Positions 19,253-28,658 are shown, counted from the first letter of the stretch. The stretch: 52,750 nucleotides of DNA from Pseudomonadota bacterium (GCA_021845865.1 JAJZVC010000018.1:1-52750); one strand, 5' to 3'. Notes: generated by a model not told the origin, from the sequence alone. Program-made: numbers and translations.

Positions 19253-19633
19253 ATGGATCTGATTCAGAAGCTGGAACAGGAAGAAATCGCCCGCCTGGGC
19301 AAGACCCTCCCCGATTTCGCCCCCGGCGACACCGTGGTGGTGCAGGTGAAGGTGAAGGAAGGCAACCGCGAGCGTCTCCAGGCTTACGAAGGCGTGGTGA
19401 TCGCGAAGAAGAACCGCGGCCTCAATTCCGCCTTCACCGTGCGCAAGATTTCCGCCGGCGAGGGTGTGGAGCGTACCTTCCAGACCTACTCCCCCCTGGT
19501 GGCCAGCGTTGAGGTGAAGCGCCGCGGCGACGTGCGCCGCGCCAAGCTGTACTACCTGCGCCAGCGCTCCGGCAAGTCCGCCCGCATCAAGGAGAAGCTG
19601 CCCGCCAAGAAGGCCAGCGGCGCTCAGCAATAA
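19253..19633 (+). CDS. rplS: 50S ribosomal protein L19
   Basis: L19 lies at the 30S-50S interface. The 126-residue protein shows the family core [30 protein letters not shown] and [12 protein letters not shown], with a basic tail. AAGGAGC lies just upstream of the ATG. It is the last gene of its operon, followed by a strong terminator. Confidence 0.98.
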   Translation: MDLIQKLEQEEIARLGKTLPDFAPGDTVVVQVKVKEGNRERLQAYEGVVIAKKNRGLNSAFTVRKISAGEGVERTFQTYSPLVASVEVKRRGDVRRAKLYYLRQRSGKSARIKEKLPAKKASGAQQ

Positions 19634-19654
19634 CCGGCGGCGGCATCGAAACAC

Positions 19655-19690
19655 AAGGCGGGACCGGGAAACCGGCCCGCCTTTTGTCTT
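19655..19690 (+). terminator. Rho-independent terminator after rplS
   Basis: AAGGCGGG (19655-19662) pairs with CCCGCCTT (19676-19683). Inside, CCGG pairs with CCGG around a GAAA tetraloop, leaving one bulged A. A T-rich tail (TTGTCTTT) follows. It ends the r-protein operon 22 bases after the rplS stop. Confidence 0.9.
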
Positions 19691-19735
19691 TGATGGGGCT
19701 CCGCTATCATTGGCTATTTCCCGCGGAGGACTGTC

Positions 19736-20215
19736 ATGACCGCCTATGCCGCCTGCCTGAAAACGCCCTTCGCGGTGCTGGGCCTCCGCACCGACGGCTC
19801 GGCCCTGACCGCCATCGACTTCCTGCCCCCCGGCACGCCGCAACTCCCGCCTCGGCACCCCCTGGCCCGGGAAGCCTGGCGCCAACTGCAGGCCTACCTG
19901 GCGGACACTTCCTTTGTCTTCGATTTGCCCTTGCGCCCCGCCGGCACCGATTTCCAGCGCCGGGTGTGGCGGGCGATGCAAAGGATTCCGCCGGGCCGAG
20001 CGCGCTCCTACGGCGATCTGGCCGAGGAACTCCATTCCTCTCCCCGCGCCGTGGGCCAGGCTTGCGGCGCCAATCCGCTGCCGCTGGTCATTCCCTGCCA
20101 CCGGGTGGTGGCCAAATCCGGACTGGGGGGGTTCGCCCACGCCAAGGACGGCGCTCCCCTGGATTACAAACGCTGGCTGCTTGCCCATGAAGGCTACCGA
20201 CCAGGCGCTCCTTGA
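19736..20215 (+). CDS. ogt: Methylated-DNA--[protein]-cysteine S-methyltransferase
   Basis: This suicide DNA-repair enzyme moves alkyl groups from O6-alkylguanine to its own cysteine. The active-site motif IPCHRVV has C121. The winged-helix part contains FQRRVWRAMQRIPPGRARSYGDLA and the arginine-finger region SSPRAVGQACGANP. Length 159 is that of an Ogt-type enzyme without an Ada regulatory domain. GCGGAGGA lies a few bases before the ATG. Its 3' end overlaps xerD by 29 bases in another frame. Confidence 0.93.
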   Translation: MTAYAACLKTPFAVLGLRTDGSALTAIDFLPPGTPQLPPRHPLAREAWRQLQAYLADTSFVFDLPLRPAGTDFQRRVWRAMQRIPPGRARSYGDLAEELHSSPRAVGQACGANPLPLVIPCHRVVAKSGLGGFAHAKDGAPLDYKRWLLAHEGYRPGAP

Positions 20216-21089
20216 CGAGTTCTGCGACGCCCTGTGGCTGGAGGACGGCCTGGCGCGCAACACGCTCGACAGTTACCGCGGCGACCTGCGGCATTTCGCC
20301 GACTGGTTGGAGGAAGAGCAGGGCAAGGACCTCGTGGCGGCGGAACAGGGGGACGTGGCCGGCTACCTGTCCCACCGCTTGAGCGTCTCCCGCACCAAGG
20401 CCAGCACCGCCAGCCGCGAGCTGTCCGCCCTCAAGCGCCTCTACCAGTGGCTGTTGCGCCAAGGACGCCTGGACGCCGATCCGACCCTGAAAATCGCCAG
20501 CCCCAAGCTGCCGCGCCGTCTTCCCGACAGCCTGACGGAGGCGGACGTGGAGGCGCTCCTGAGCGCGCCCCAGGGCGGCGAGCCGCTGCCTTTGCGGGAC
20601 CGGGCCATGCTCGAAACCCTCTACGCCACGGGGCTGAGGGTGTCGGAACTGGTGGGGCTGCCCCTCGCCGGCGTCAGCCTGGACATGGGCGTGGTGCGGG
20701 TCCTGGGCAAGGGCGGCAAGGAACGGCTGGTCCCCCTGGGGGAGGCGGCGGTGGAGTTGCTCCAGCGCTACCTGCATGAGTCCCGTCCCGTTCTGCTCAA
20801 TGGCCGCGTGTGCGATGCCCTGTTCGTCACCGCCCGGGGGGATGGCATGACCCGCCAGGCCTTCTGGTACCTCATCAAGCGCTACGCCCGCCTGGCTGGC
20901 ATCGCCAAGCACCTGTCGCCCCATACCCTGCGCCACGCCTTCGCCACCCATCTGCTCAACCACGGCGCCGACCTGCGCGTGGTGCAGATGCTGCTGGGCC
21001 ATGCCGATATTTCCACCACCCAGATTTACACCCACGTGGCGCGGGAACGGCTGAAGATCCTGCACGCCAGGCATCATCCGAGGGGCTGA
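20187..21089 (+). CDS. xerD: Site-specific tyrosine recombinase XerD
   Basis: XerD, with XerC, resolves chromosome dimers at dif. The 300-residue protein has an N-terminal SAM-like core-binding domain (residues 1-90) and a catalytic domain. The catalytic set is complete: Arg in LYATGLRVSEL, Lys in LGKGGKERLVPL, HTLRHAFATHLLNHG, LGHADISTTQIYTHV, with nucleophile Tyr281. The ATG at 20187 lies within the last codons of ogt, giving a 29-base overlap and likely cotranscription. XerC versus XerD is called by overall likeness and could be tested against the genome's second copy. Confidence 0.9.
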   Translation: MKATDQALLDEFCDALWLEDGLARNTLDSYRGDLRHFADWLEEEQGKDLVAAEQGDVAGYLSHRLSVSRTKASTASRELSALKRLYQWLLRQGRLDADPTLKIASPKLPRRLPDSLTEADVEALLSAPQGGEPLPLRDRAMLETLYATGLRVSELVGLPLAGVSLDMGVVRVLGKGGKERLVPLGEAAVELLQRYLHESRPVLLNGRVCDALFVTARGDGMTRQAFWYLIKRYARLAGIAKHLSPHTLRHAFATHLLNHGADLRVVQMLLGHADISTTQIYTHVARERLKILHARHHPRG

Positions 21090-21151
21090 GGTGTGCTACC
21101 CTAAGAGCCTCGATTGGGCCGCAAGCAAGGCTGGAAACAAGGAGTATCGCC

Positions 21152-21706
21152 ATGGCGAAAGTATTGGTGCCCCTGGCGCCGGGGTGTGAGGAACTGGAAG
21201 CGGTGACCGTCGTCGATATCCTGCGCCGCGCCGGGGTCGAGGTGGTGACGGCGGGATTGGCCGAAGGGCCGGTGAAGGCCAGCCGGGGCGTGGTGCTGGT
21301 GCCCGATATGTCCCTGGATGCCGCCCTGGGGCAGGACTACGACCTGGTCGCCCTGCCCGGCGGCATGCCGGGCATGACCCACCTGAAAAACGACCCGCGC
21401 ATCCTCGCCCTGCTCAAGAAGATGGCCGCCGAGGGCAAATACACCACCGCCATCTGCGCCTCGCCCGCCGTCCTGGCGGAAGCGGGGTTGCTGGCGGGAA
21501 AGCGGGCCACCAGCTATCCGGGCTTCCTTGACGGCGCGGCCCGGGTCGAGTTGGATGCGGCCCCGGTAGTGCGGGACGGCAAGGTGGTGACCTCCCGGGG
21601 ACCCGGCACGGCGATGGACTTCGCCCTGGAACTGGTGGAAATCCTGGCGGGAGCCGCCAAGCGGGACGAGGTGGAAGCGGGCCTGCAGCGGCCGGGGAAA
21701 TGCTGA
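21152..21706 (+). CDS. DJ-1/PfpI (ThiJ/YajL) family protein
   Basis: The 184-residue protein has the DJ-1 layout: GCEELEAVTVVDILRRAG at the N-terminus with the conserved acidic residue E16, and the nucleophile elbow TAICASPAVLAEAG with C102. Relatives such as YajL and human DJ-1 protect against oxidative or carbonyl stress, with deglycase activity debated. AAGGAG seven bases before the ATG is a strong ribosome site. Its stop overlaps the start of the next lipoprotein gene (TGATG). Confidence 0.9.
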   Translation: MAKVLVPLAPGCEELEAVTVVDILRRAGVEVVTAGLAEGPVKASRGVVLVPDMSLDAALGQDYDLVALPGGMPGMTHLKNDPRILALLKKMAAEGKYTTAICASPAVLAEAGLLAGKRATSYPGFLDGAARVELDAAPVVRDGKVVTSRGPGTAMDFALELVEILAGAAKRDEVEAGLQRPGKC

Positions 21707-22386
21707 TGAAAGCGACGGCGATAATGGCCTTGTCCGTCGCCGCCCTCGCCGGCTGCGCGACGATGGGGGGCGGCCCTGCCGGGGGAACGGCGCCGGCTTC
21801 TGCCGCAAAGGGGGTCGAGTACCGCCAGCCGGAGGCTGTCGCCGATTCCAAATATGCCAAGACCGTGGCCAAGCCGCTGGAAGCGGCGTGGAACGGGTTG
21901 ACGGCGGCGGCGGAGAAATCCGCCTTCGGCGTCGACAATGCCAATGCCCAGGGCCATTCCCTGACCCTGCGCTTCAAGGCCGATCCCGAACCTTACGTGG
22001 ACTGCGGGCGCATCACCTCCTCCGGCAAGAATGCCAAGGGCAAGCAGAAATACGACTTCCCCGCCGCCTCGGCCCGGCAGGAGTACGAAATCGCCGGCCG
22101 CAAGGGGGGTTATGCCGTGGACCGGAGGATGGCCCTGGAGGCCAAGGTCCAGGTGGTGCTGAGCGAAGCGGGGGACGGCAAGACCCGCGCCCGGACGAAG
22201 GCCTATTACACCCTGACCAAAACCATCCAGGTGCGGAAGCTGGGGACGACCGCCACGGACACCGTCAGCGACAAAGTGGAGTTCGATTCGGCCCATCCCG
22301 GCGTCTTCCAGGTGGGGGGCAAGGACGGCACCGTCTGCCGCGCCACCGGCAAGCTCGAAGCGAAGGCCCTGTCCCTGCTCAAATAA
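21706..22386 (+). CDS. Lipoprotein of unknown function
   Basis: I do not recognise a named family. The 226-residue product has a lipoprotein signal peptide (MALSVAALAGCATMGGG, lipidated Cys at residue 17), then a Gly/Ala-rich linker. The soluble domain reads as alternating beta strands, for example AWNGLTAAAEKSAFGVDN, YVDCGRITSSG and ALEAKVQVVLSEAGDGKTRARTKAYYTLTK. Repeated short strands and a late Cys suggest a disulfide-stabilised beta sandwich in the periplasm. ATG 21706 has GGGGA seven bases upstream and overlaps the DJ-1 stop; an ATG at 21700 is in frame. It lies 27 bases before argJ. Confidence 0.75.
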   Translation: MKATAIMALSVAALAGCATMGGGPAGGTAPASAAKGVEYRQPEAVADSKYAKTVAKPLEAAWNGLTAAAEKSAFGVDNANAQGHSLTLRFKADPEPYVDCGRITSSGKNAKGKQKYDFPAASARQEYEIAGRKGGYAVDRRMALEAKVQVVLSEAGDGKTRARTKAYYTLTKTIQVRKLGTTATDTVSDKVEFDSAHPGVFQVGGKDGTVCRATGKLEAKALSLLK

Positions 22387-22413
22387 TTTCGACGTTTATC
22401 TTCAGGAAAGACC

Positions 22414-23643
22414 ATGCCAGTCAATTTCACCCCGGCCACGCCGGAACAGCTCCTGCCCGTCGCGGGCGTCGCCCTCGGCATCGCCGAAGCGGGCATCAAG
22501 AAGGCCGACCGCAAGGACCTGCTGGTCATCAAGCTGGAACAGGGGGCCCGGGTTGCCGGCGTCTTCACCAAGAACCGCTTTTGCGCCGCGCCGGTGACCG
22601 TGTGCCAGGAGCATCTGGCCGCCGGCAACGAGATTCGCGCCCTGGTGGTCAACACCGGCAACGCTAACGCCGGCACCGGCGAGGACGGCCTCGCCCGCAC
22701 CCACAAGACCTGCGCCGAACTCTCGGCCCTGCTGGGCTGCGAGGCGGGACAGGTGCTGCCCTTTTCCACCGGGGTGATCATGGAGCCCCTGCCGGTGGAC
22801 AGGATCGTCGCCGGCCTGCCCCGCTGCGTCGCCGACCTCCGGCCCGACAACTGGCATAGCGCGGCCCAGGCCATCATGACCACCGACATCGTCCACAAGG
22901 CCCTTTCCAAGCGGGTGGACATCGGCGGCGCGACGGTGACCATCACCGGCATCGCCAAGGGATCGGGGATGATTCATCCCAACATGGCCACCATGCTGGG
23001 CTACGTCGCCACCGACGCCAAGGTCAGCCAGCCCTTGGTGGAAGCGGCGGTGCGCTACGCCGCGGACCGTTCCTTCAACCGCATCACCGTGGACGGCGAT
23101 ACCTCCACCAACGATTCCTTCATGCTCATCGCCACCGGCCGGGCGGCCATGGCGGAGATCACCAACCCCAACAGCGCCGAATACGAAGCCTTCCGCGCGG
23201 CGGTGACGGAAGTGGCGGCCACCCTGGCCCAGGCCATCGTGCGGGACGGGGAGGGGGCCACCAAGTTCATCACGGTGGAAGTGAATGGCGGCGCCGACGG
23301 CGAGGAATGCGCCAAGGTGGCCTACGCCATCGCCCGCTCGCCCCTGGTGAAAACCGCTTTCTTCGCTTCCGACCCCAACCTGGGGCGCATCCAGGCGGCC
23401 ATCGGCTATGCCGGCATCGAGGACCTGGACGTGGCCAGGGTAAAGCTCTACCTGGGCGACGTGCTGGTGTCGGAAAACGGCGGCCGCGCTGCCAGCTACC
23501 GGGAAGAGGATGGCCAGCGGGTAATGAAGGAAGCGGAGATCACGGTGCGGGTGGAACTCAACCGCGGCCAGGCGTCCACCACCGTGTGGACCTGCGATTT
23601 TTCCTACGACTACGTGCGCATCAACGCCGACTACCGGAGCTGA
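22414..23643 (+). CDS. argJ: Bifunctional glutamate N-acetyltransferase / amino-acid acetyltransferase ArgJ
   Basis: ArgJ moves acetyl from N-acetylornithine to glutamate in cyclic arginine synthesis. The 409-residue precursor has the self-cleavage site [13 protein letters not shown], with cleavage before nucleophile T193, and the oxyanion-hole region [10 protein letters not shown]. The C-terminus ends [14 protein letters not shown], typical of the family. AGGAAAG precedes the ATG. Whether it has both acetyltransferase activities cannot be told from sequence alone. Confidence 0.95.
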   Translation: MPVNFTPATPEQLLPVAGVALGIAEAGIKKADRKDLLVIKLEQGARVAGVFTKNRFCAAPVTVCQEHLAAGNEIRALVVNTGNANAGTGEDGLARTHKTCAELSALLGCEAGQVLPFSTGVIMEPLPVDRIVAGLPRCVADLRPDNWHSAAQAIMTTDIVHKALSKRVDIGGATVTITGIAKGSGMIHPNMATMLGYVATDAKVSQPLVEAAVRYAADRSFNRITVDGDTSTNDSFMLIATGRAAMAEITNPNSAEYEAFRAAVTEVAATLAQAIVRDGEGATKFITVEVNGGADGEECAKVAYAIARSPLVKTAFFASDPNLGRIQAAIGYAGIEDLDVARVKLYLGDVLVSENGGRAASYREEDGQRVMKEAEITVRVELNRGQASTTVWTCDFSYDYVRINADYRS

Positions 23644-23681
23644 TACGCCACTGGCCACTTTGGATCCAGAGGATGACCGAT

Positions 23682-26432
23682 ATGCTGACCGTTGGTCATA
23701 TCGTCCAGCCGAAGCTGCTGGACTGCAAGCCCGGAACGACCATCCGCGAGGCGGCCGCCGCCATGAGCGCGGCCCGCTGCGGCTCCATGGTGGTGCGGGA
23801 AAGCGGGGACGTGGCGGGCATCTGGACCGAGCGGGATGCCCTCGCCCTCGACCTGGGGGCGGAAGGGATTCTGGATACGCCCATTTCCCGCGTCATGAGC
23901 TCGCCGGTCAAGACCATCGCTGCCGACATGCCTCTCGGGGAGGCGGCCCTGCGCTTCAAGCAGGAAGGCGTGCGCCATTTCCTGGTGACCGATGGGGCGG
24001 GAACGGTGCTGGGCATGGTGACCCAGACCGACGTGGTGCAAAACCAGGGCGTCGAATTTTTCGTTCACCTGAAGGAGGTCGGCGCGGTCATGTCGGGGCA
24101 GCCCGCCCTGCTCGGCGCCGGCGTCACCGTGGCCGAGGCGGCGGCCCGCATGCGGAGCGGACGCTGGGACGCCGTGGTGGTGGAGGCAGCCGGTCGGTTC
24201 GGCATTCTGACCGAACGGGACATCGTCCGCCTCATCGGCGAGGGGAGGGTGGCCACCGCCTTGGGAGAGGCGGCGTCTTTTCCCCTGGTCACCGTGGCCG
24301 CCCGGGACAGCCTGTTCCATGCCCGCAAGCTGTTCGCCGAGAAACGCTTCCGCCACCTGGGCGTGGTGGGGGACGGCGGCGAGCTGCTCGGGCTCGTCAC
24401 CTATGGCGATCTGCTCGCCTCCATCGAGCAGGATTACGTGCGGGAGCTGCAAGAGGCCCTGCGGGAGCAGGAGGAGCGCTTTCGCCTGTCCCAGCATTCC
24501 CTGCTGCTGGCGGAAAAGGTCAGCGAAACCACTCTCGAGGGCATCATGGTGACGGCCCCCGATGGCACCATCGAGTCGGTCAACCCCGCCTTTGCCCAGA
24601 TGTTCGGCTACTCCCATGACGAACTGATCGGCCAGAATCCGCGCCTGTTCAAATCCGGCCGCCACGCCCCCGGTTTTTACCGCCGCATGAGGCAGGCCCT
24701 GGCAAGCAGCGGCGAATGGGTGTCGGAAATCTGGAACCGGCGCAAGGACGGCACGCTGTTTCCCCTGCGGGTGAAAATCAGCGCCGTGCGCGAGAAGGAC
24801 GGGGCTCTCACCAACTACGTGGCGGCCTACGTCGATATCTCCCAGCAGCGTCAAACCCTGCAGGGGCTGCGGGAAAGCGAGGAGCGCCTCGCCACCCTGA
24901 TCGAGGCCCTGCCGGACGCGGTGTTCTTCAAGGATGGCGAGGGGCGCTGGCAGATCATCAATACCCCGGCAAAGCGTCTGTTCGACCTCGATGGAGTCGC
25001 CTGGCGGGGAAAAACGGATGCCGAGCTGGCCGCGTTGCGGCCCCGTCTCCAGGAAATCCATGCCGCCTGCCAAGCCAGCGACGAGCGGGCATGGGCGCAG
25101 GGAGGCATTCTCCACGAGGTGGAGGTGATTCCCGCTAGCGAGGGGAAGCCGCGCTATTTCGAGGTGAGCAAGATTCCCCTGTTCGGCGAGGACGGTTCCC
25201 GGCATGCCCTGGTGATCCTGGGACGGGACGCCACCGAGCGCCGGGAGGCGGAAATCGCCCTGCGGCGGGAGAGGGATTTCACCGAAGCGGTGCTGGACAC
25301 GGCGGGCAGCCTGATCGCGGTGCTGGACCGGAAGGGGCGGGTGGTGCGCTTCAACCGCACGGCGGAAAGGATTACCGGCTATGCCGCCGAGGAAGTGACC
25401 GGCCGGCATTTCTGGGAATGCTTCCTGCCGGAGGAGGAAGGAACGCGCGTGAGCCAGGTGTTCGAGCGCATCATGGAGGGGGATATCGTGCCCCGCTACG
25501 AGAACCACTGGCTGATGAAGGACGGGTCCCGGCGGCTTTTCGACTGGTCCAACGCGGCGCTGCGGGACGGCCAGGGGAGGGTGGAGTACCTCATCACCAT
25601 CGGCATCGACATCACCGAGCGCAAGCGGATGGAGGACGAGCTGCGCCACCTCAACGAGAATCTGGAACAGCAGGTGCGGGAGGAGGTGGAAAAGAACCTC
25701 CGGCAGGAGCGCCTGCTGATCCAGCAGTCCCGCCATGCGGCCATGGGGGAGATGATCGGCAACATCGCCCACCAGTGGCGCCAGCCCCTCAATGCCCTGG
25801 CCCTGCTGCTGGCCAATATCAAGGACGCCTACGAGTTCGACGAGTTGGACGCGGAAACCCTGGACCAGTCGGTGGAAGAAGGACAGCGCATGATCCGGCG
25901 CATGTCCGCCACCATCGACGATTTCCGCAATTTCTTCCGCCCCAACAAAAAGAAGGTCCGTTTCAGCGTGCTGCAGGCCGTGGAGGATACCCTCTCCATT
26001 CTCGGCGCCAGCCTCAAGAACCATAACATCCTGGTAACCCTGGAAGGGGAGGAGGACGCCGTGGCTTGGGGGTATCCCAACGAATATTCCCAGGTGCTGC
26101 TGAACATCCTCAGCAACGCCAAGGAAGCCATCCTGGGGCGAGGCAATGCCGAGGGGCGCATCACCATCCGCCTGCGGACGGATGGAGAGCGGATTGCCCT
26201 CGCGGTCCGAGATAGCGGAGGCGGAATCGATGAAGCCATCATGGCGAAGATTTTCGACCCCTATTTCACCACCAAGGAGAGCGGTACCGGCATCGGCCTC
26301 TACATGTCGAAGATCATCGTCGAAAGCAATATGAACGGCCGCATCGAGGCGCGCAATGTGGAGGGCGGAGCGGAGTTCACCGTCTCCTGTCCCGTGGCGC
26401 CCCCGCCGGGGAACGGTGCCGCGGCCGGCTAA
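23682..26432 (+). CDS. Soluble sensor histidine kinase with four CBS and three PAS domains
   Basis: The 916-residue protein has no transmembrane segment. Two CBS pairs occupy about residues 1-125 and 130-255 (ARCGSMVVRE...GIWTERDALAL, MSSPVKTI, FGILTERDIVRL, LLGLVTYGDLL). PAS domains follow at about 275-390, 400-520 and 530-648, then a short coiled coil. The kinase core has phospho-acceptor H697 in NIAHQWRQPLNAL, an N box in VLLNILSNAKEAI, DSGGGI and GTGIGLYM. I prefer ATG 23682, with AGAGGA eight bases upstream, over ATG 23673, which abuts that sequence. No receiver domain or regulator gene is adjacent, so it is an orphan kinase. CBS domains usually bind adenine nucleotides, suggesting energy-state sensing; that is inference. 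Its stop interlocks with the ferritin-like gene. Confidence 0.88.
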   Translation: MLTVGHIVQPKLLDCKPGTTIREAAAAMSAARCGSMVVRESGDVAGIWTERDALALDLGAEGILDTPISRVMSSPVKTIAADMPLGEAALRFKQEGVRHFLVTDGAGTVLGMVTQTDVVQNQGVEFFVHLKEVGAVMSGQPALLGAGVTVAEAAARMRSGRWDAVVVEAAGRFGILTERDIVRLIGEGRVATALGEAASFPLVTVAARDSLFHARKLFAEKRFRHLGVVGDGGELLGLVTYGDLLASIEQDYVRELQEALREQEERFRLSQHSLLLAEKVSETTLEGIMVTAPDGTIESVNPAFAQMFGYSHDELIGQNPRLFKSGRHAPGFYRRMRQALASSGEWVSEIWNRRKDGTLFPLRVKISAVREKDGALTNYVAAYVDISQQRQTLQGLRESEERLATLIEALPDAVFFKDGEGRWQIINTPAKRLFDLDGVAWRGKTDAELAALRPRLQEIHAACQASDERAWAQGGILHEVEVIPASEGKPRYFEVSKIPLFGEDGSRHALVILGRDATERREAEIALRRERDFTEAVLDTAGSLIAVLDRKGRVVRFNRTAERITGYAAEEVTGRHFWECFLPEEEGTRVSQVFERIMEGDIVPRYENHWLMKDGSRRLFDWSNAALRDGQGRVEYLITIGIDITERKRMEDELRHLNENLEQQVREEVEKNLRQERLLIQQSRHAAMGEMIGNIAHQWRQPLNALALLLANIKDAYEFDELDAETLDQSVEEGQRMIRRMSATIDDFRNFFRPNKKKVRFSVLQAVEDTLSILGASLKNHNILVTLEGEEDAVAWGYPNEYSQVLLNILSNAKEAILGRGNAEGRITIRLRTDGERIALAVRDSGGGIDEAIMAKIFDPYFTTKESGTGIGLYMSKIIVESNMNGRIEARNVEGGAEFTVSCPVAPPPGNGAAAG

Positions 26433-26971
26433 CGGCCAAGTTCTTCCAGCAGGTTCACCAGATCGTCGGCGTGCTCCTCTTCCATGGCGAGAATGCCCTC
26501 GAGCATGCGGCGCGTGGTGGGGTCGTCGTTGCCGGCGTAGGCCACCATCTCCCGGTAGCTGTCGATGGCGATGCGCTCGGCCACCAGGTCTTCCTTGATC
26601 ATGTCCACCAGATCCTTGCCCTCCACGTATTCGGCGTGGCTGCGGGTGAGCAGACCCTCGGGCGAGAAATTGGGCTCGCCGCCCAACTGCACGATGCGCT
26701 GGGCGATCTGGTCGGCGTGCATCTGCTCCTCGTTGGCGTGCTGGAGAAACTCCTGGGCCACGCTCTGGGCGTTGATGCCGCTGGCCATGAAAAAATGCCG
26801 CTTGTAGCGCAGGACGCAGACGATTTCCGTTGCCAGGGCCTCGTTCAGCAGCTTGACCATCGTTTCCCGGTCCGCCTTGTAGCCGGGGGTCACGGCGCCT
26901 TGCTCGATATGCTGGCGGGCGCGTTTGCGCAGGGTTTTGATGTCGGTGAGAAAAGGGTGTGTTTTTGCCAT
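26429..26971 (-). CDS. Ferritin-like / bacterioferritin-family protein
   Basis: The 180-residue helical protein has the di-iron carboxylate pattern of the ferritin superfamily: LLNEALATEIVCVLRYKRHFF, then HANEEQMHADQIAQRI (ExxH), later AERIAIDSYREM and ILAMEEEHADDL. It may store iron or consume peroxide. No haem-ligand assignment is made, so bacterioferritin proper is not certain; a Dps-like role is an alternative. I take the ATG at 26971, with AGGAGG seven bases upstream; a longer frame to 27025 lacks this. A TATACT sequence on the minus strand 5' of the gene could be its -10. A terminator separates it from the prp operon. Confidence 0.85.
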   Translation of the reverse strand: MAKTHPFLTDIKTLRKRARQHIEQGAVTPGYKADRETMVKLLNEALATEIVCVLRYKRHFFMASGINAQSVAQEFLQHANEEQMHADQIAQRIVQLGGEPNFSPEGLLTRSHAEYVEGKDLVDMIKEDLVAERIAIDSYREMVAYAGNDDPTTRRMLEGILAMEEEHADDLVNLLEELGR

Positions 26972-27040
26972 GGAAAACCTCCTGAGGGTAGGTTGGGAGG
27001 AGGTTTCAGTATAGGCCATTGTCATGAATCGGGCGCCGCC

Positions 27041-27078
27041 GGAAAAAAAGATGGGCGGTTTTTTTCAAAACCGCCCAT
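27041..27078 (-). terminator. Rho-independent terminator of the prpBCD operon
   Basis: On the minus strand ATGGGCGGTTTT pairs with AAAACCGCCCAT (12 bp, 4-base loop, 27078-27051), followed directly by CTTTTTTTCC. It lies about 100 bases beyond the prpD stop and upstream of the ferritin-like gene, so it insulates that gene from prp transcription. Confidence 0.9.
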
Positions 27079-27116
27079 ACAGGAGGACACACACTTAACA
27101 TGCGCTACGAATTGTA

Positions 27117-27131
27117 TCTTATATAAGACAT
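27117..27131. promoter_or_regulatory. Palindrome TCTTATATAAGA, possible operator
   Basis: A perfect 12-base palindrome at 27117-27128 lies in an AT-rich stretch between the prpD stop and its terminator. The decamer TATAAGACAT (27122-27131) recurs exactly upstream of acuI at 44316-44325. The palindrome suits a dimeric regulator, but the position, downstream of prpD and before the terminator, is unusual for an operator. Function is unproven. Confidence 0.4.
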
Positions 27132-27173
27132 AATGCAAGAGATTTTTTAGGGTTATCCATCGCGGCGGCTGGG

Positions 27174-28625
27174 TCAGATCACGAACAGATCGATGAATTC
27201 GTTGACTGGCGTGGCTTCCAGCCGTTCCTGGTTCTCGCATAGGGCCAGGATGGCCCGTTGCTGTTTGGCGGGAAAGCGGCGGTTGAGGTTGACCTTGAAC
27301 TTCTCGATCAGGTGGGGGATGCCCTCGGCGCGGCGGCGGCGGTGGCCGATGGGGTATTCCACCGTCACTTCCTCCAGCAGCGTGCCGTCGTTGAGTTCCA
27401 CCGTCAGGGCGTTGGGGATGGAGCGCTTTTCGGGGTCGTGGTAGTCCTGGGTGAACCGGGGGTCCTCGACGCAGGTGATTTTCTCCCTTAGCGCGTCGAT
27501 GCGCGGGTCGGCGGCCACCTCGTCCTCGTAGTCGGCGGCGGTGAGGCGGCCGAAGAGCAGCGGCACGGCCACCATGTACTGCACGCAGTGGTCCCGGTCC
27601 GCCGGATTGTTGAGGGGGCCCTTCTTGTCGATGATGCGGATGCAGGCCTCGTGGGTGCGGATGGTGATTTTCTTGATGTCCGCCGCGCTCTTGCCCATGG
27701 CCGCCAGCTTGCCGTGGAGGGTGAAGGCGGCCTCCACCGCGGTCTGGGAGTGGAACTCGGCGGGGAAGCTGATCTTGAACAGCACGTGCTCCATGACGTA
27801 GGAGCCGTAGGGGCGCTGGAACTTGAATTCGTTGCCGCGGAAGAGGGAATCGTAGAAGCCCCAGGTCTTGGTGGTCAGGACGGCGGGATAGCCCATTTCG
27901 CCCTTCAACACCATCAGGGCCAGGCGCACGGCGCGGCTGGTGGCGTCGCCGGCGGCCCAGGACTTGCGGGAACCGGTGTTGGGAGCATGGCGGTAGGTGC
28001 GCAGGGCCTGGCCGTCGAGCCAGGCGTGGGACACGGCGTCGATGACCTCTTCCCGGGTGCCGCCCAGGAGCCGCGTCACCACGGCGGTGGAGGCGACCTT
28101 CACCAGGATGACGTGGTCCAGGCCCACCTTGTTGAACGCGTTTTCCAGGGCGAGGCAGCCCTGGATCTCGTGGGCCTTGATCATGGCGGTGAGCACGTCC
28201 TTCATGGTCAGGGGGGGCTTGCCCCCGGCCACCCGGTCGCGGGAGAGCCAGTCGGCGGCGGCCAGGATGCCGCCCAGGTTGTCGGAGGGGTGGCCCCACT
28301 CGGCGGCGAGCCAGGTATCGTTGAAATCCAGCCAGCGGACCATGGCGCCGATGTCGAAGGCGGCCTTCACCGGGTCCAACTGGAATTGCGTGCCGGGCAC
28401 CTTGGCGCCGTTGGGGACGATGGTGCCGGGAATGATGGGTCCCAGCAGCTTGGCGCAGGCGGGGTAGGACAGGGCTTCCAGGCCGCAGCCCAGGGTATCC
28501 ATCAGGCACAGGCGGGCGGTGTTGTAGGCTTCGCCGGAGCGGATTTCGTAGTCGCAGACATAATCGGCGATATCCACCAGCACCTGGTCGGGTTGGGGGC
28601 GGACGTTGGAGATGTGGGACGACAT
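27174..28625 (-). CDS. prpD: 2-methylcitrate dehydratase PrpD
   Basis: PrpD dehydrates 2-methylcitrate to 2-methyl-cis-aconitate in propionyl-CoA oxidation. The 483-residue MmgE/PrpD protein shows [47 protein letters not shown] and [21 protein letters not shown] precedes the ATG at 28625. It is last of prpB-prpC-prpD, 33 bases after prpC. No acnD or prpF alternative is present here, so this is the PrpD version of the cycle. Confidence 0.96.
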   Translation of the reverse strand: MSSHISNVRPQPDQVLVDIADYVCDYEIRSGEAYNTARLCLMDTLGCGLEALSYPACAKLLGPIIPGTIVPNGAKVPGTQFQLDPVKAAFDIGAMVRWLDFNDTWLAAEWGHPSDNLGGILAAADWLSRDRVAGGKPPLTMKDVLTAMIKAHEIQGCLALENAFNKVGLDHVILVKVASTAVVTRLLGGTREEVIDAVSHAWLDGQALRTYRHAPNTGSRKSWAAGDATSRAVRLALMVLKGEMGYPAVLTTKTWGFYDSLFRGNEFKFQRPYGSYVMEHVLFKISFPAEFHSQTAVEAAFTLHGKLAAMGKSAADIKKITIRTHEACIRIIDKKGPLNNPADRDHCVQYMVAVPLLFGRLTAADYEDEVAADPRIDALREKITCVEDPRFTQDYHDPEKRSIPNALTVELNDGTLLEEVTVEYPIGHRRRRAEGIPHLIEKFKVNLNRRFPAKQQRAILALCENQERLEATPVNEFIDLFVI

Positions 28626-28658
28626 GAAGGCTTTCCTTGTTGTTGAGGGGGGCGAGGC

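Noticed and set aside
19736-21089. The 29-base ogt/xerD overlap as evidence of frameshift or gene fusion
   Set aside because: Both proteins are full length with intact catalytic residues and normal termini; a different-frame overlap is enough to explain it.
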